From positions 1-60,369 of the forward strand of contig NZ_JAJJZG010000017.1 of NCBI RefSeq assembly GCF_021028995.1: a stretch of DNA of 60,369 nt, given 5' to 3'. Below the pieces are notes generated by a model. That model was not told the origin of the DNA. It did no database searches and saw only the letters and a program-made list of their open reading frames with translations. The DNA comes from Halobacterium sp. KA-4. GTDB lineage: Archaea > Halobacteriota > Halobacteria > Halobacteriales > Halobacteriaceae. The translations under genes were made by a program, and so were the position numbers. Shown one piece after another: positions 33,512-42,386 of the stretch; position 1 is the first letter of the stretch; every line of letters starts with the position of its first letter.

Positions 33512-33836
33512 TTTGGAGGTAGTCGGTGACGCCAGCTGAAATGGCGTCGCTGGCGATTTCCTCGCTGCCCTTGCCCGTAAAGAGGATAAACGGAAGGTCC
33601 GGGTGCGTGTCACGAACGGCGTTGAGAAACTCGATGCCGTTCTGTGCGGGCATGTCGTAGTCGGAAACGATACAGTCGAAGTGGGTGTCTTCGAGATGCG
33701 TCAGGCCGTCAGCTGCGCTCGTCGCCGTTGTGATCTCGATCTGGTCATCTTCGCGAGTGAGGAACTCCGCGACCATCTCCGCGAAGGCCGGTTCATCATC
33801 GACATGGAGGACGTGAATTGGAGTGGTTGTAGACAT
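33512..33836 (-). pseudogene. Receiver domain cut off from its PAS-kinase
   Basis: The protein starts MSTTTPIHVLHVDDEPAFAE and shows a full receiver: acidic pair (VDDE), phospho-Asp in CIVSDYDMP, Thr and Lys in LFTGKGSEE. It ends at AGVTDYLQ, where the composite element is inserted; the present frame adds RACHRTIHT and stops in the element. The kinase part is at 29164-31355. As a stand-alone receiver it could still be made. Confidence 0.85.
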
Positions 33837-34159
33837 AGGTGAGTAGTCCTCGGACGACCCTGCCGAGAAGATTTAATAAATTGACGCGATCCACAGGTAA
33901 AAACACGCCGGTGAACAAACCGGTTGTGGCGGAGATGCGTTAAGATGCTATCTTGATTAGGCAAGAGAATCCCGTCGCTCACGGCGTTGACGAGACGCGT
34001 TGGGTCTCATTCGCACACTGGGGACGGGCGTGAATCGTCGCAGGATGGATTGACGTGTTCGGTAGGCGTGCAGGGTGGTGACCGACGCAAACCAACTGAG
34101 ATACCTCCGAGTCAGCAGGGCAGAACCACGACCCCACTGCCGGATAGGAGTAACGGCGG
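33837..34159. other. Intergenic; promoter of receiver gene and degraded DNA
   Basis: The start of this region must hold the promoter of the receiver gene on the reverse strand (the AT-rich AAGATTTAATAAATTG near 33870-33885 is a candidate TATA region). The rest, up to the tnpB remnant, has no gene I can support and may be decayed element sequence. Confidence 0.4.
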
Positions 34160-34542
34160 CGTGGCGACAGTTCCTCAATTTGCTCGAATACAAAGCCGAA
34201 CTGTATGGCACTCACGTCGTGCAGGTTGAAGCGGCAGGAACGACCAAAGAATGCGCGTCGTGTGGTGTGGAAACAGACAAACCGATCTGGGTGCGAGAAC
34301 ACTCCTGTCCATCGTGTGGATTCGAGGTCGACCGGGACGCGAATGCGGCGATGAACGTGTTGCAGCGCGGGTTTGCTGCATTAGGGTTGGGATGGCCCGA
34401 ATCAATGCCTGTGGAGACTGCGCTCCCCACGGGCACGGCTCGCGTTGAGTCGGTGTCTGGAAAGCGCGTCATCGAAACAGGAAGCCCCACCAGAAATGAG
34501 CGAACGGCGTCAGCCGTCAGCGAGTAGAGTGGGGTAGTTCAC
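34160..34542 (+). pseudogene. tnpB: C-terminal TnpB remnant
   Basis: Only the end of a TnpB is left: RQFLNLLEYKAELYGTHVVQ, zinc ribbon CASCG...CPSCG and the last RuvC Asp in EVDRDANAAMNVLQRG. The tail ETGSPTRNERTASAVSE is like that of the element at 2248-3529, and the element end (GTGGGGTAGTTCAC) follows at 34528-34542. The N-terminal RuvC residues are gone, so it is inactive. Confidence 0.8.
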
Positions 34543-35366
34543 CTTGTTTCTGGCCATGCTGCGACTACTGTAATGCCGGTACTAATTCCAAACCAGCTAA
34601 GGAGGGAGATGGCGCTAGCAAGTGGAGAAGCGGTGGCGACGGATGGGTTGATCGCCAGCGCAGGTTGGATTGCCATCTCTAGGACGAGGCCACGGAACGC
34701 ACTTGCCGGGCTGAGGCCCGTGAAAATGGCAATTGAGCCGGCGTCGATGATGTTCGTTGAGACGAGCGTCACTACGGCAAGGTCAAGTCCAATTGCGAGG
34801 GTGAGCAGCATGCCAACACCGGCGGCGATCGCTTCTCGGTTCGTTCGTGTTGCTGCAGACACGGTGAGTGCGATACTGGAAGCAACGAGTGTGTAGATTG
34901 CAGCGAACACCATGAATCGGATGTATACGACGGGTGTGTCGCCTGCTTGGTGTGTCGCAAAGAATTCGACGGGAGGGGTTGCCCCCTGACTAGCAACAAC
35001 GCCAGCGACACCGAGTGTCGTGAGTACGACGACGAGTAAGACTGCGGTCCGTCCGATGAGAACGCCTGTAACGTATTCTAATCGTGAGACGTCGTACGTT
35101 CGGATAACATCTAACTCCCCGCGTTCATCATCACCACGAATAGACCGATAGACGTACGCGAACGCAAGCGTCGGGATCAAGACCTCCACCGGCAGTAGCA
35201 AGTCATAGGTTAGCGATACATATCCGCCGGGAGACCCCATCGAAACCCCACTAAGCCCCACAATAACACCGAAGAAACCGATGCCGACAGCGATGACTAC
35301 CCTGTTTCGGAGGAGCGTCCAGAGTTCCCGCTCAATGATGGCGAACACGCGATCACGTCGCTGCAT
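34539..35366 (-). CDS. nosY: NosY, ABC permease for nitrous oxide reductase maturation
   Basis: The 275-residue protein has six membrane helices and the NosY start RVFAIIERELWTLLRNRVVI, with the conserved YVYRSIRGDDERGELD loop in the first third. With NosF it forms the ABC transporter needed for copper-site assembly in NosZ. Its stop codon (34539-34541) lies inside the conserved right end of the tnpB remnant (GTAGTTCAC), so the native last few residues appear to have been replaced. It overlaps the nosF stop by one base. Confidence 0.88.
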   Translation of the reverse strand: MQRRDRVFAIIERELWTLLRNRVVIAVGIGFFGVIVGLSGVSMGSPGGYVSLTYDLLLPVEVLIPTLAFAYVYRSIRGDDERGELDVIRTYDVSRLEYVTGVLIGRTAVLLVVVLTTLGVAGVVASQGATPPVEFFATHQAGDTPVVYIRFMVFAAIYTLVASSIALTVSAATRTNREAIAAGVGMLLTLAIGLDLAVVTLVSTNIIDAGSIAIFTGLSPASAFRGLVLEMAIQPALAINPSVATASPLASAISLLSWFGISTGITVVAAWPETR

Positions 35367-36124
35367 CAGCGCTCACCTCCGTTCGCACCCGGACGAGTAA
35401 CACCACTAGTTTCCGTGCGAAAGACCGTCGCGAACGCCTCCCGTAGTGTCTCCGTATCCGTTGCCTCCAGAATTCTCTTGGGATCGTCATCGAGAACGAA
35501 TTCGCCGTTTGAGAGGAACAACGCGCGGTCAGCGCGCGTCTCAATAGCTGCGAGGTCGTGGCTCGCCGTGACGACGAGACGCCCGTCGCTGGCGACACTC
35601 TCGATCACGTCGAAGATATGGTCGGCGACGTCCGGATCCAGACCGCTGGTCGGCTCGTCGAGAATGACGACGGGTGGATCACCGATGAGCGCTTGCGCGA
35701 TGCCCAGGAGGCGAGTCATCCCCCCTGACAGTTCGTCTACACCACGGGCGGCGGCGTCATTGAGGCCGACTTCACCGAGCAGACTGTCAGGGTCAGCACT
35801 GTCCTCCACGAGATCCGTGTAGAAGCCCAGTGTCTCACGGACGGTGAACCCCGACCGAAAGCCGGGTGTCTGCGGTAGATATGCGACAGTTCGGCCCGAT
35901 GCTGTTGGCCGCGTAACTGTCCCGGTGTCGAGTGACCGCAAGCCTGCGAACAACTCGAGGAGCGTCGTCTTCCCGGATCCATTCGGACCGACTAATGCTG
36001 TGAAATTGCCCGACTGGAGTTCGACAGATGCCTCTTTGAGGACGGTCACGTCTCCGAACGCATACGATGCGTCCGTGAACGCAAGTGGTGGCTCGTCCGT
36101 GTCACGGGCGTTTTGTTCGGTCAC
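35366..36124 (-). CDS. nosF: NosF, ABC ATPase for nitrous oxide reductase maturation
   Basis: The 252-residue ATPase has Walker A GPNGSGKT, the signature LSGGMTRLLGIAQAL, Walker B VVILDEPTSGLDP and the switch His in VVTASHDLAAIE. All residues for ATP hydrolysis are present. It overlaps nosD and nosY by a few bases, a sign of translational coupling. Its permease partner is NosY. Confidence 0.92.
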   Translation of the reverse strand: MTEQNARDTDEPPLAFTDASYAFGDVTVLKEASVELQSGNFTALVGPNGSGKTTLLELFAGLRSLDTGTVTRPTASGRTVAYLPQTPGFRSGFTVRETLGFYTDLVEDSADPDSLLGEVGLNDAAARGVDELSGGMTRLLGIAQALIGDPPVVILDEPTSGLDPDVADHIFDVIESVASDGRLVVTASHDLAAIETRADRALFLSNGEFVLDDDPKRILEATDTETLREAFATVFRTETSGVTRPGANGGER

Positions 36125-38043
36125 GTCGCCACCTCCGTCGAGTTATTCGATGCTTGAGTAGCGGCCAGTGTCTCGGGCTGTACGGGAGTGACTCGCGGAG
36201 CGGTATCGACGATGCCAGCTGAACGTAGCCCAGGAACGGTGTTCTGAACGCTCCGGACCAGTGCAATTGTGGACGACTGTGCGAGCGTCCATGCGCCCGG
36301 CGCGTCGTGGAGGTGTTCGTCGATAGGGCTATTCGGGCGGAATGACCGCTCGTAGTAGCCGTCAGCGTCTCCGTCTACCCCCGGCATCGGCCCCCAGTAG
36401 TTCCCTTCGCCATCGACGGTCCACACGCGAAGTGGACCAAGGCCAGCTGTCGCTGCCTGCTCGTTGCCGACGATGTCGTTCGCGGTGACAAGATTCGTCG
36501 GAAGTCCCGGGCCGCTGCGAATCCCAACGGTGTTGTCGGTAATCGTGTTGCGCTCAACGAGTGACTGGAAGCTGAGGATGTCGATGCCGCGGATGTTGCC
36601 AGACAGCACGTTGCCGGCGTAGTAGGAACTCGACCCTGCAGTCGAGAGTCCAACCTGCGACGCGCGGACGTCGTTGCCGACGACGAGATTCCCTGTCGGT
36701 CGTGTCATAATGATAATTCCAGTTCGGGTGTCACGGACGGTGTTGTTGCGGACAAGCGAGCGGGAGGTGTACATTTCGTGGACGCCGAAGCGGCTGTTCT
36801 GGAATGTGTTGTTGCGGACCACGATACCGTCGGCGCGATGCGTGTACACGCCGTCACGGCCGCCCGCAAACTGACTGGCTTCGACGACCAGCGGACCGTA
36901 CATTGCGACCACCCCCATGAATCCCTCGTCGTCGCCTTCCGTCACGTGCAGTTCGACATCATGAACGACGGAGTTGCTACTATTGAGGGAGATGATACCG
37001 GACGAGGGCGTGTTGACGTGGAGCCCTGTGAGTACTGACGCGGAGGCATTAATCAACCGTACGGCGGCGTCTCCGCGACCATACGCAAGTTCGATATTCT
37101 CCGACCAGCCGGCTTGTTCGAGCCGGGACGCATTCAACATACTGCGCCTACTTCCGATATCGCCGACACCGTCAATACTGAGGTTGGCCAGCCCAACCCG
37201 GGGTGCGGTGACGTGAACGACAGTCCCGTTCCCGTCACCTCGGATACGAGTGGCTGAACCAGCCCCCAGAATCGTCAATGACTTGTTCACCGTAAGTCCG
37301 TCTGTCCGGTACGTTCCTGGTGGCACTCGAACGGTCGTATTCGGTGGTGCAGCGTCAATCGCGGCGGCCAGCGACGGTGCGTCCTCGCCGACGACAACAG
37401 ACGTCGGTCTGTCGGTGAGATTGCGGGCAGTGGCGACGGTTGCGTCTGCCCATGCGGACCGATTATCCATGGCCGCCTGGAAGTTGTCCCGGGTGAGCGA
37501 TTGCTCAGGGGAGATAGTCTCGGCTACGTCTACCCATGGAACGACGTCGCCACCGTACTCGTTGGCGAACTTGTCCGCCGCGTCGCGGTTGGCAAACGGC
37601 ACGGCGACCGGCCCGTTAGGGAGCCGAGCGTGGCTATCGACGACGACAAACGTGTCTTCGGCATCGACGAGGCCGACATGACGGGATGCCGTCAGATAGC
37701 CGTCCTCAGTGAGGGAGACGTTCGTACCTGCATAATCTGAGACGAAGATCTCGACTGGCTGCCCGAACTGTCGTTGATGGCCCGCTCGATCCTGCTCGGC
37801 GAGGAACGACTCGATAGTATTGAAGCCGACGACGTACTCGTAGCTCGAATAGTATACTTGGACGCGGGGAATCGACAGGTCGCGTTGCTCAACCTCCCGA
37901 ATGGTTTCGTCGGTCAGCCCGAGGTCGAATGTGTTCCCGGACTGTGCGGGCTTGACGGTGTCATTGCCGACCGGAACCACGAGCGAGTAACTCAACAGGA
38001 CGAGAACGACAACGAGTACGACCGGCAGGCTACGCCCGAGCAT
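36121..38043 (-). CDS. nosD: NosD with N-terminal NosL-like segment
   Basis: The 640-residue protein starts with a signal helix (RSLPVVLVVVLVLLSYSLVV). Residues about 50-190 include a NosL-like stretch (AVPFANRDAADKFANEYGGD), then a right-handed beta-helix of PbH1 repeats (about 205-560: SIDGVGDIGS, GIVVRNNTFQNSRFGVHEMY, NNTVRDTRTGIIIMTRPTGN, VERNTITDNTVGIRS). NosD helps deliver copper-site components to nitrous oxide reductase outside the cytoplasm. The NosL-like front part is extra to the simple NosD. It overlaps nosF and follows nosL by one base. Confidence 0.9.
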   Translation of the reverse strand: MLGRSLPVVLVVVLVLLSYSLVVPVGNDTVKPAQSGNTFDLGLTDETIREVEQRDLSIPRVQVYYSSYEYVVGFNTIESFLAEQDRAGHQRQFGQPVEIFVSDYAGTNVSLTEDGYLTASRHVGLVDAEDTFVVVDSHARLPNGPVAVPFANRDAADKFANEYGGDVVPWVDVAETISPEQSLTRDNFQAAMDNRSAWADATVATARNLTDRPTSVVVGEDAPSLAAAIDAAPPNTTVRVPPGTYRTDGLTVNKSLTILGAGSATRIRGDGNGTVVHVTAPRVGLANLSIDGVGDIGSRRSMLNASRLEQAGWSENIELAYGRGDAAVRLINASASVLTGLHVNTPSSGIISLNSSNSVVHDVELHVTEGDDEGFMGVVAMYGPLVVEASQFAGGRDGVYTHRADGIVVRNNTFQNSRFGVHEMYTSRSLVRNNTVRDTRTGIIIMTRPTGNLVVGNDVRASQVGLSTAGSSSYYAGNVLSGNIRGIDILSFQSLVERNTITDNTVGIRSGPGLPTNLVTANDIVGNEQAATAGLGPLRVWTVDGEGNYWGPMPGVDGDADGYYERSFRPNSPIDEHLHDAPGAWTLAQSSTIALVRSVQNTVPGLRSAGIVDTAPRVTPVQPETLAATQASNNSTEVAT

Positions 38044-38044
38044 A

Positions 38045-38683
38045 CTACATCCCGAACGACGAGATGAGACTCGGCGTCACGTCGTCGAAGGTGGCAAGGT
38101 CGCCGCCGTACTCTTCACGGAATGCCTGGGCATCTGTTCGGTCGGAGAATCCGATCAGATCTTCTCCCATCGCACCGACGACTGACGAGCCTACAACGTA
38201 CGTGATATCAGTTGCATCAGCGAACGCTTCTTGCTCGTAGTGTGTGGAGAGTAGTTGTTGGCCGCCATCAGTTTGGATGTCGTAATCGACGGCCGAGTAG
38301 TCCGTGACGTAGAACGCCTCACGCGTCCAGTTGTCGTGCTGGAAGTCGAACTGGAACGCTTCCCATGTGCTGTCGAAGCGGGCAGGGTTGTCATGGTCGT
38401 TCGGCTGTGCGTCAGCGTAGAAAATCTCAGCAGTCGGCCCGGGTTGCTGTGTGATCGTCATTCCGCAGACGTCACACGTGGCGGTAGTAGGAATTGTAAT
38501 TGGGGCCGGTGCATCGTTGTTTCTGCCACTATTGAGGCAGCCGGCGAGACCAGCAGTTACTGCCGTGGTTGCTCCAACAACGAATTGCCGTCGTGTGATT
38601 GGTGTCCGGCCGTCTTCCGGGGTGGTTTGCTGTGGGTGGGATTCGTGGTTTGGACAGCGCTCGTCGGGTGAGTGTGGAGACAT
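38045..38683 (-). CDS. nosL: NosL copper chaperone lipoprotein
   Basis: The 212-residue protein has a Tat signal (ITRRQFVVGATTAVTAGLAG, lipobox LAGC), then CDVCGM (the NosL Cu(I) motif) and the NosL C-terminal region (YVVGSSVVGAMGEDLIGFSD, then AQAFREEYGGDLATFDDV). It would deliver Cu(I) for the CuZ centre of NosZ. It is the first gene of nosL-nosD-nosF-nosY. The catalytic gene nosZ is not found on either side, which is unusual. Confidence 0.9.
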   Translation of the reverse strand: MSPHSPDERCPNHESHPQQTTPEDGRTPITRRQFVVGATTAVTAGLAGCLNSGRNNDAPAPITIPTTATCDVCGMTITQQPGPTAEIFYADAQPNDHDNPARFDSTWEAFQFDFQHDNWTREAFYVTDYSAVDYDIQTDGGQQLLSTHYEQEAFADATDITYVVGSSVVGAMGEDLIGFSDRTDAQAFREEYGGDLATFDDVTPSLISSFGM

Positions 38684-38796
38684 AGGTGGGCAGGTGTGGT
38701 TGCGCGGGGCTGGATTACCTCTGAATGTGGCTCAGCCTATAGTATAGCGGTACTGGTACAATACTCGAATCCGTTCGAGGAATGAACCACAAACAA

Positions 38797-39099
38797 CTAC
38801 GAGGCATCCGCCGGCGACTGGTAAACCAGATACAGGAGCGTCGCCGCAGTCAAGAAATCTATCGTGTGCGCAATCAAGTGATGGAAGACCATCGGCACCA
38901 ACCCGAACAGCGTCCCCATACCGACAATCGTCCGTCCGACAAGTAGTGCAAGGACACCCGAAACGAGTAGATATCGGCGAGACCGACGCTGAATATACGC
39001 ATTCAAGCCAATCCCGAACAAGATGGCGGTTCCGATCGTCGCAAGCGCCAACACCACTACAAGTACCGGCCAGTACTGAGCTGGGATCCAATGAGACAT
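38797..39099 (-). CDS. Three-helix membrane protein in front of the nos genes
   Basis: The 100-residue protein has three hydrophobic stretches (PVLVVVLALATIGTAILFGI, YLLVSGVLALLVGRTIVG and LIAHTIDFLTAATLLYLVY) with His residues near the last (FHHLIAH). It follows the two-wHTH regulator by about 10 bases and is probably co-transcribed with it. Paired regulator and small membrane protein genes are common beside copper and nos genes in haloarchaea, which suggests a signalling role; this is inference. Confidence 0.6.
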   Translation of the reverse strand: MSHWIPAQYWPVLVVVLALATIGTAILFGIGLNAYIQRRSRRYLLVSGVLALLVGRTIVGMGTLFGLVPMVFHHLIAHTIDFLTAATLLYLVYQSPADAS

Positions 39100-39108
39100 C
39101 GAGCGAAT

Positions 39109-39621
39109 TCACCCGTCGAGGAGATTATCGACCAAGCGGGTAAACCGATCAACCATCCGTTCGCCCAGTGTCGGATCGGCCTCACGGAGTAGCTCAACCG
39201 TTCGATCAGCATTCCGGACACTGAGAGTTACTCGGTTCGAGATATCTCGCTGCTTCGCGACCAAGCCTTGTTCGACGAGGCGATCCAAATGCCACTCCAA
39301 GGTACTACGAGCAATATCAAGCTCCTCCGCAACGGCCGCAGGCGGCGTATCCCCTTCAGTCAAGAGATAGGCAACGATCTCCCCAGCCGTTTCCCGGCGA
39401 AGCAGCGCTAATGCCGTCCGCTCCCATTGATTGTATTCCGGTGGAAAATAGTGGGTTTTCCCGTAGACCGATTCTGCAATAACATCCTCGGTGGACTGTA
39501 GTTGCTTGATGTGATACTGGAGTTGGCCCGGAGCAAGTTCGAGGCGTCGAACAAGCTCGTTAAAATGGAGGCCGGGATGTGTCTCAATCGAATTCGTGAT
39601 TGTGACGCGAGTGTTAGGCAT
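39109..39621 (-). CDS. Transcription regulator with two winged-helix domains
   Basis: The 170-residue protein from MPNTRVTITNSIETHPGLHF carries two tandem HTH motifs: LELAPGQLQYHIKQLQSTED (about residues 25-45) and LDIARSTLEWHLDRLVEQGL (about 105-125). Double wHTH regulators of this kind are common in haloarchaea. The start at 39621 is chosen because an upstream extension has no match. It is upstream of and in line with the nos genes and follows the cbt cluster, so it could control either in response to copper, oxygen or NO; the sequence does not say which. Confidence 0.75.
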   Translation of the reverse strand: MPNTRVTITNSIETHPGLHFNELVRRLELAPGQLQYHIKQLQSTEDVIAESVYGKTHYFPPEYNQWERTALALLRRETAGEIVAYLLTEGDTPPAAVAEELDIARSTLEWHLDRLVEQGLVAKQRDISNRVTLSVRNADRTVELLREADPTLGERMVDRFTRLVDNLLDG

Positions 39622-39785
39622 GTGGGATACTATCGTGATTGGCTCCGCCGGCGGCTGAAAACGACCGTCTGAACGCAAGCATGTTTGGGTAACATAATCT
39701 AGGTCGCTACCGAGAAAAACGACTTTTGGTCCATCTCCAAAGAATATATTTGGGGCCCTGTTCACCAGCGGCGGGAGCTGGCCTC

Positions 39786-40139
39786 CTAGTGGGCGTCGTG
39801 CGCTTCGTTGTTCGGTCCTAATTGGGTTGCGTCCGCCCCGAACTCGCGTGTAAGCAGTGCCGGAACATCATTCGGCTGTACGTCCGAGTACCACCGATCA
39901 CGTGGTTGGATTGCGAGTGCGGCGCCATCGGCGCTGCAGAGGCCAAGACAGCTCGTTTCGCTAACGTAGACGTGTGACCAGAACACGTCTCGCTCCCGCA
40001 GCCAAGCCTGGACTGCCTCGTACACGTCGTCGCCAAACGCGCCTGCACAGCATGCAAAGTCCGCATCTCGTGCCTGAGTACAGACGATGACTTGGTCGGT
40101 GAATCCGTTTTCGTGGACGTCCTTCGTTCGCGATTGCAT
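39786..40139 (-). CDS. Thioredoxin-fold [2Fe-2S] ferredoxin-like protein
   Basis: The 117-residue protein has the Cys pattern of thioredoxin-like [2Fe-2S] ferredoxins: VIVCTQARD, DFACCAGAFG and SETSCLGLCSADGAAL, followed by PNDVPALLTREFG. Four of these Cys would hold the cluster. Its ATG overlaps the cbtA stop, and such ferredoxins are frequent partners of cobalt transport and cobalamin genes, where they may reduce the corrin cobalt. The electron partner is unknown. Confidence 0.75.
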   Translation of the reverse strand: MQSRTKDVHENGFTDQVIVCTQARDADFACCAGAFGDDVYEAVQAWLRERDVFWSHVYVSETSCLGLCSADGAALAIQPRDRWYSDVQPNDVPALLTREFGADATQLGPNNEAHDAH

Positions 40140-40909
40140 TACTCTGGCGTACTCGCTCCGTCAAGCTGAGTGGCGGTGGGTTGAGCGCTGTCTCTCATGT
40201 CGGCCCGGCGCTGGAGCTGGGCGTGGATGTTAGCGAGGAGCAGCCAGAGACCGGCTTGTCCGAAGATGATTAGGCCGGTTACGCCGACGGCGAGCTCAGA
40301 TGGGAGTGTGGTTTCCACTGCGTTACGTGGTGCGAGCATAGCGGGAATCGCAAGCAAGCAAATTGGAAGGACGGCGACGGCTGCGGCGGTAACTCGACGG
40401 TGCGCCACGTGGAGCCGATTATAGATAACCCCTGCGAGGAGGCTAGCGAGGGCACCGGCAGCCATCATCCCGCCATAGAGGAGGAGGCGTGTTGCTGTGG
40501 GGAGTGTTTGTTCGACCCCTGGTGGCTGTGGAGGGAGGACAAGCCAGGGAGCGCCGGAGACGGTAAGAAACCCGGCGGCGGCCAGCAGGTAGCTTTTCGT
40601 GCTCCCGGCGCCCGGAATCGCTGGTTCAAGCAAGTAGTAGACAACGCCGAACACAACGCCGCCTAAGAGCACCCCCCAGAAAACGCCGGAAAGAATGCTC
40701 ACACCGTTTGTTACGGACATCGACACCGCACTGTCGTGGTGGCCCCCAGCCGTCGTGTCGTGGTGATCGTCGACAGCATGGTCGCCGCTGTGCCCGAATT
40801 CGTCAGCGAACGCGACGAGCGGGTTGGCGACGAGTGCCATAAGGAGGCCGAATATCAGTCCAGCGATGATGCCGGCCATCACGCCTTGCTTCACGTAGTC
40901 CGTGAGCAT
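40139..40909 (-). CDS. cbtA: CbtA, cobalt transporter subunit
   Basis: The 256-residue protein has about six membrane helices and the CbtA start (YVKQGVMAGIIAGLIFGLLM). A His-rich loop (DHAVDDHHDTTAGGHHDSAV) probably collects metal ions. The family is predicted to import cobalt for vitamin B12. It follows cbtB by 2 bases and overlaps the ferredoxin by one base, forming the operon cbtB-cbtA-ferredoxin. Confidence 0.85.
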   Translation of the reverse strand: MLTDYVKQGVMAGIIAGLIFGLLMALVANPLVAFADEFGHSGDHAVDDHHDTTAGGHHDSAVSMSVTNGVSILSGVFWGVLLGGVVFGVVYYLLEPAIPGAGSTKSYLLAAAGFLTVSGAPWLVLPPQPPGVEQTLPTATRLLLYGGMMAAGALASLLAGVIYNRLHVAHRRVTAAAVAVLPICLLAIPAMLAPRNAVETTLPSELAVGVTGLIIFGQAGLWLLLANIHAQLQRRADMRDSAQPTATQLDGASTPE

Positions 40910-40911
40910 AT

Positions 40912-41100
40912 TTAGTGGCAGGTGACGCCCGCTGCATGCCGGAAGTTGTGCATCGAGTCGTGCAGCATCGGCTGTTGTACGAACAGTAGTGTGAATCCGA
41001 GTGCGGCGATGAGCGCAAGTGCGACGGCGGCTTGCGTCGGTGTGAGTTCCATGCGGGCCTGTTCGAGTCGGCTGTGAACGGTGTTGCTAGCAGTCGCCAT
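40912..41100 (-). CDS. cbtB: CbtB, small cobalt transporter subunit
   Basis: The 62-residue protein has one membrane helix (AAVALALIAALGFTLLFV) and a C-terminal His-rich tail (HDSMHNFRHAAGVTCH) that binds metal in CbtB proteins. It opens the cbt operon. Upstream on the reverse strand GATATATTGC is the probable TATA box. Confidence 0.85.
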   Translation of the reverse strand: MATASNTVHSRLEQARMELTPTQAAVALALIAALGFTLLFVQQPMLHDSMHNFRHAAGVTCH

Positions 41101-41463
41101 TCTAAACTACATTTGCAATATATCAACCTAGATTGTAAAACTTCTGGATGGAGGAAACCAACATTTCGTGAGGCGCGCAAGCTCGCGATGTCAGCCAAAT
41201 TCATGCGCCTGGGGGAGATTCCGCCTCAACTGTGTGGAACTACCGACTAAGCGCTGGTATTGTCGCATTAATATACTGTTCTGGGAATGTGGTACTAACA
41301 GCGAATTCCTACTCGAGTATTTTGGCTGGCTGGAGGACCCTCTGCGAAGACCTCGAAGCCCTCGGAGAGAAAGCCGATACCTAACCACCTAAATGTAACT
41401 TAGATATTAGATCATCGGATGATTCGACAACAAATTTATCCCCTCATCTCATAATCGGGGAAT
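41101..41463. other. Divergent intergenic region, cbt and restriction-modification promoters
   Basis: The TATA-like GATATATTGC (reverse strand, about 41113-41125) serves cbtB. AAATTTATCCCC (about 41431-41442) lies about 25 bases from the methyltransferase ATG. The middle 250 bases show no gene, RNA or repeat I can support. Confidence 0.4.
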
Positions 41464-42252
41464 ATGAGTAATGTCTCCTCCGCGAAGTCTCGCGGGGATC
41501 TCGTCTATGAATTGCAGGATATGGAGGAGTGGACTGATGTAGACGCCGATATTGCGATCTCCGATCCGCCATTTGGCCTTGAATTCGACGGTAAAGCCAG
41601 CAACTACAATCGTGACGTGTCGCGCGTGGTTGACGGATATGTCGAGTGGGAGACCAATGAGTATTCGACGAAGATAAACAAGTTACTGGACGTTCTCGCA
41701 CAGAACACTTCTTCAAGCGGCCAGGCAATCGTGTTCTCGGGGATGGATAATAGCCACCTGCTCCACCAGATGGTTCTCGACCACGATACTTGGCGTCTAG
41801 AGGGGAAACTGTACTGGGCGTATAACTTCGCGCCATACTGCAAGAAGCGCCCCGCTCACAACGTCTACGAGTTGTTCTGGATGGTGAAGGACGACGACTG
41901 GTATTATACGAATGAGTGTTCGTTCGATCACTGCCAGGAAGGCGAAGCGAATCTCTCGGTAATGGATATCCCGCGGAATTACATGAAAGAGATGCCAAAG
42001 TATCCAACGCGATTACCACTAGAGGTCGTCGGCGTTCTACTCGAACACTTCACCGAACCGGGAGACAAAGTGTTCGACCCGTTAGCCGGGTCAGGAAGTG
42101 TTGGAATTGGGGCAGCTGGCCTCGGTCGAGAGGCGGTCCTCGGTGATCTGAACGAGAACGCGAGAGAAGTCTTCGAGTCGACAGTCGACGCACTCGAAGA
42201 CGACGTGTTTCCGGACCGCAACAGCGACCACGCCTCTCTAAGCGATTTCTAG
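41464..42252 (+). CDS. DNA adenine or cytosine-N4 methyltransferase
   Basis: The 262-residue enzyme has the catalytic motif SDPPFGLEF (motif IV, about residue 36) before the SAM-binding motif FDPLAGSGSVGIGAAGLGRE (motif I region, about 200-220). That is the order of beta-class N4/N6 methyltransferases. DPPF favours adenine N6 over cytosine N4. It is followed 134 bases later by a probable restriction enzyme on the same strand. The recognition site is unknown. Confidence 0.82.
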   Translation: MSNVSSAKSRGDLVYELQDMEEWTDVDADIAISDPPFGLEFDGKASNYNRDVSRVVDGYVEWETNEYSTKINKLLDVLAQNTSSSGQAIVFSGMDNSHLLHQMVLDHDTWRLEGKLYWAYNFAPYCKKRPAHNVYELFWMVKDDDWYYTNECSFDHCQEGEANLSVMDIPRNYMKEMPKYPTRLPLEVVGVLLEHFTEPGDKVFDPLAGSGSVGIGAAGLGREAVLGDLNENAREVFESTVDALEDDVFPDRNSDHASLSDF

Positions 42253-42386
42253 CGTTCCACAAAACCACAACGCGCTTCGGTGGCTTTTCGAGGTCATCCC
42301 ACTGCAGTCGGTCCTCACCCCTTCGCACTCTGTCGGTCAAGTAACCATTGGACACTGTTATCTACATCCGGATTTTAGGCATCGGT

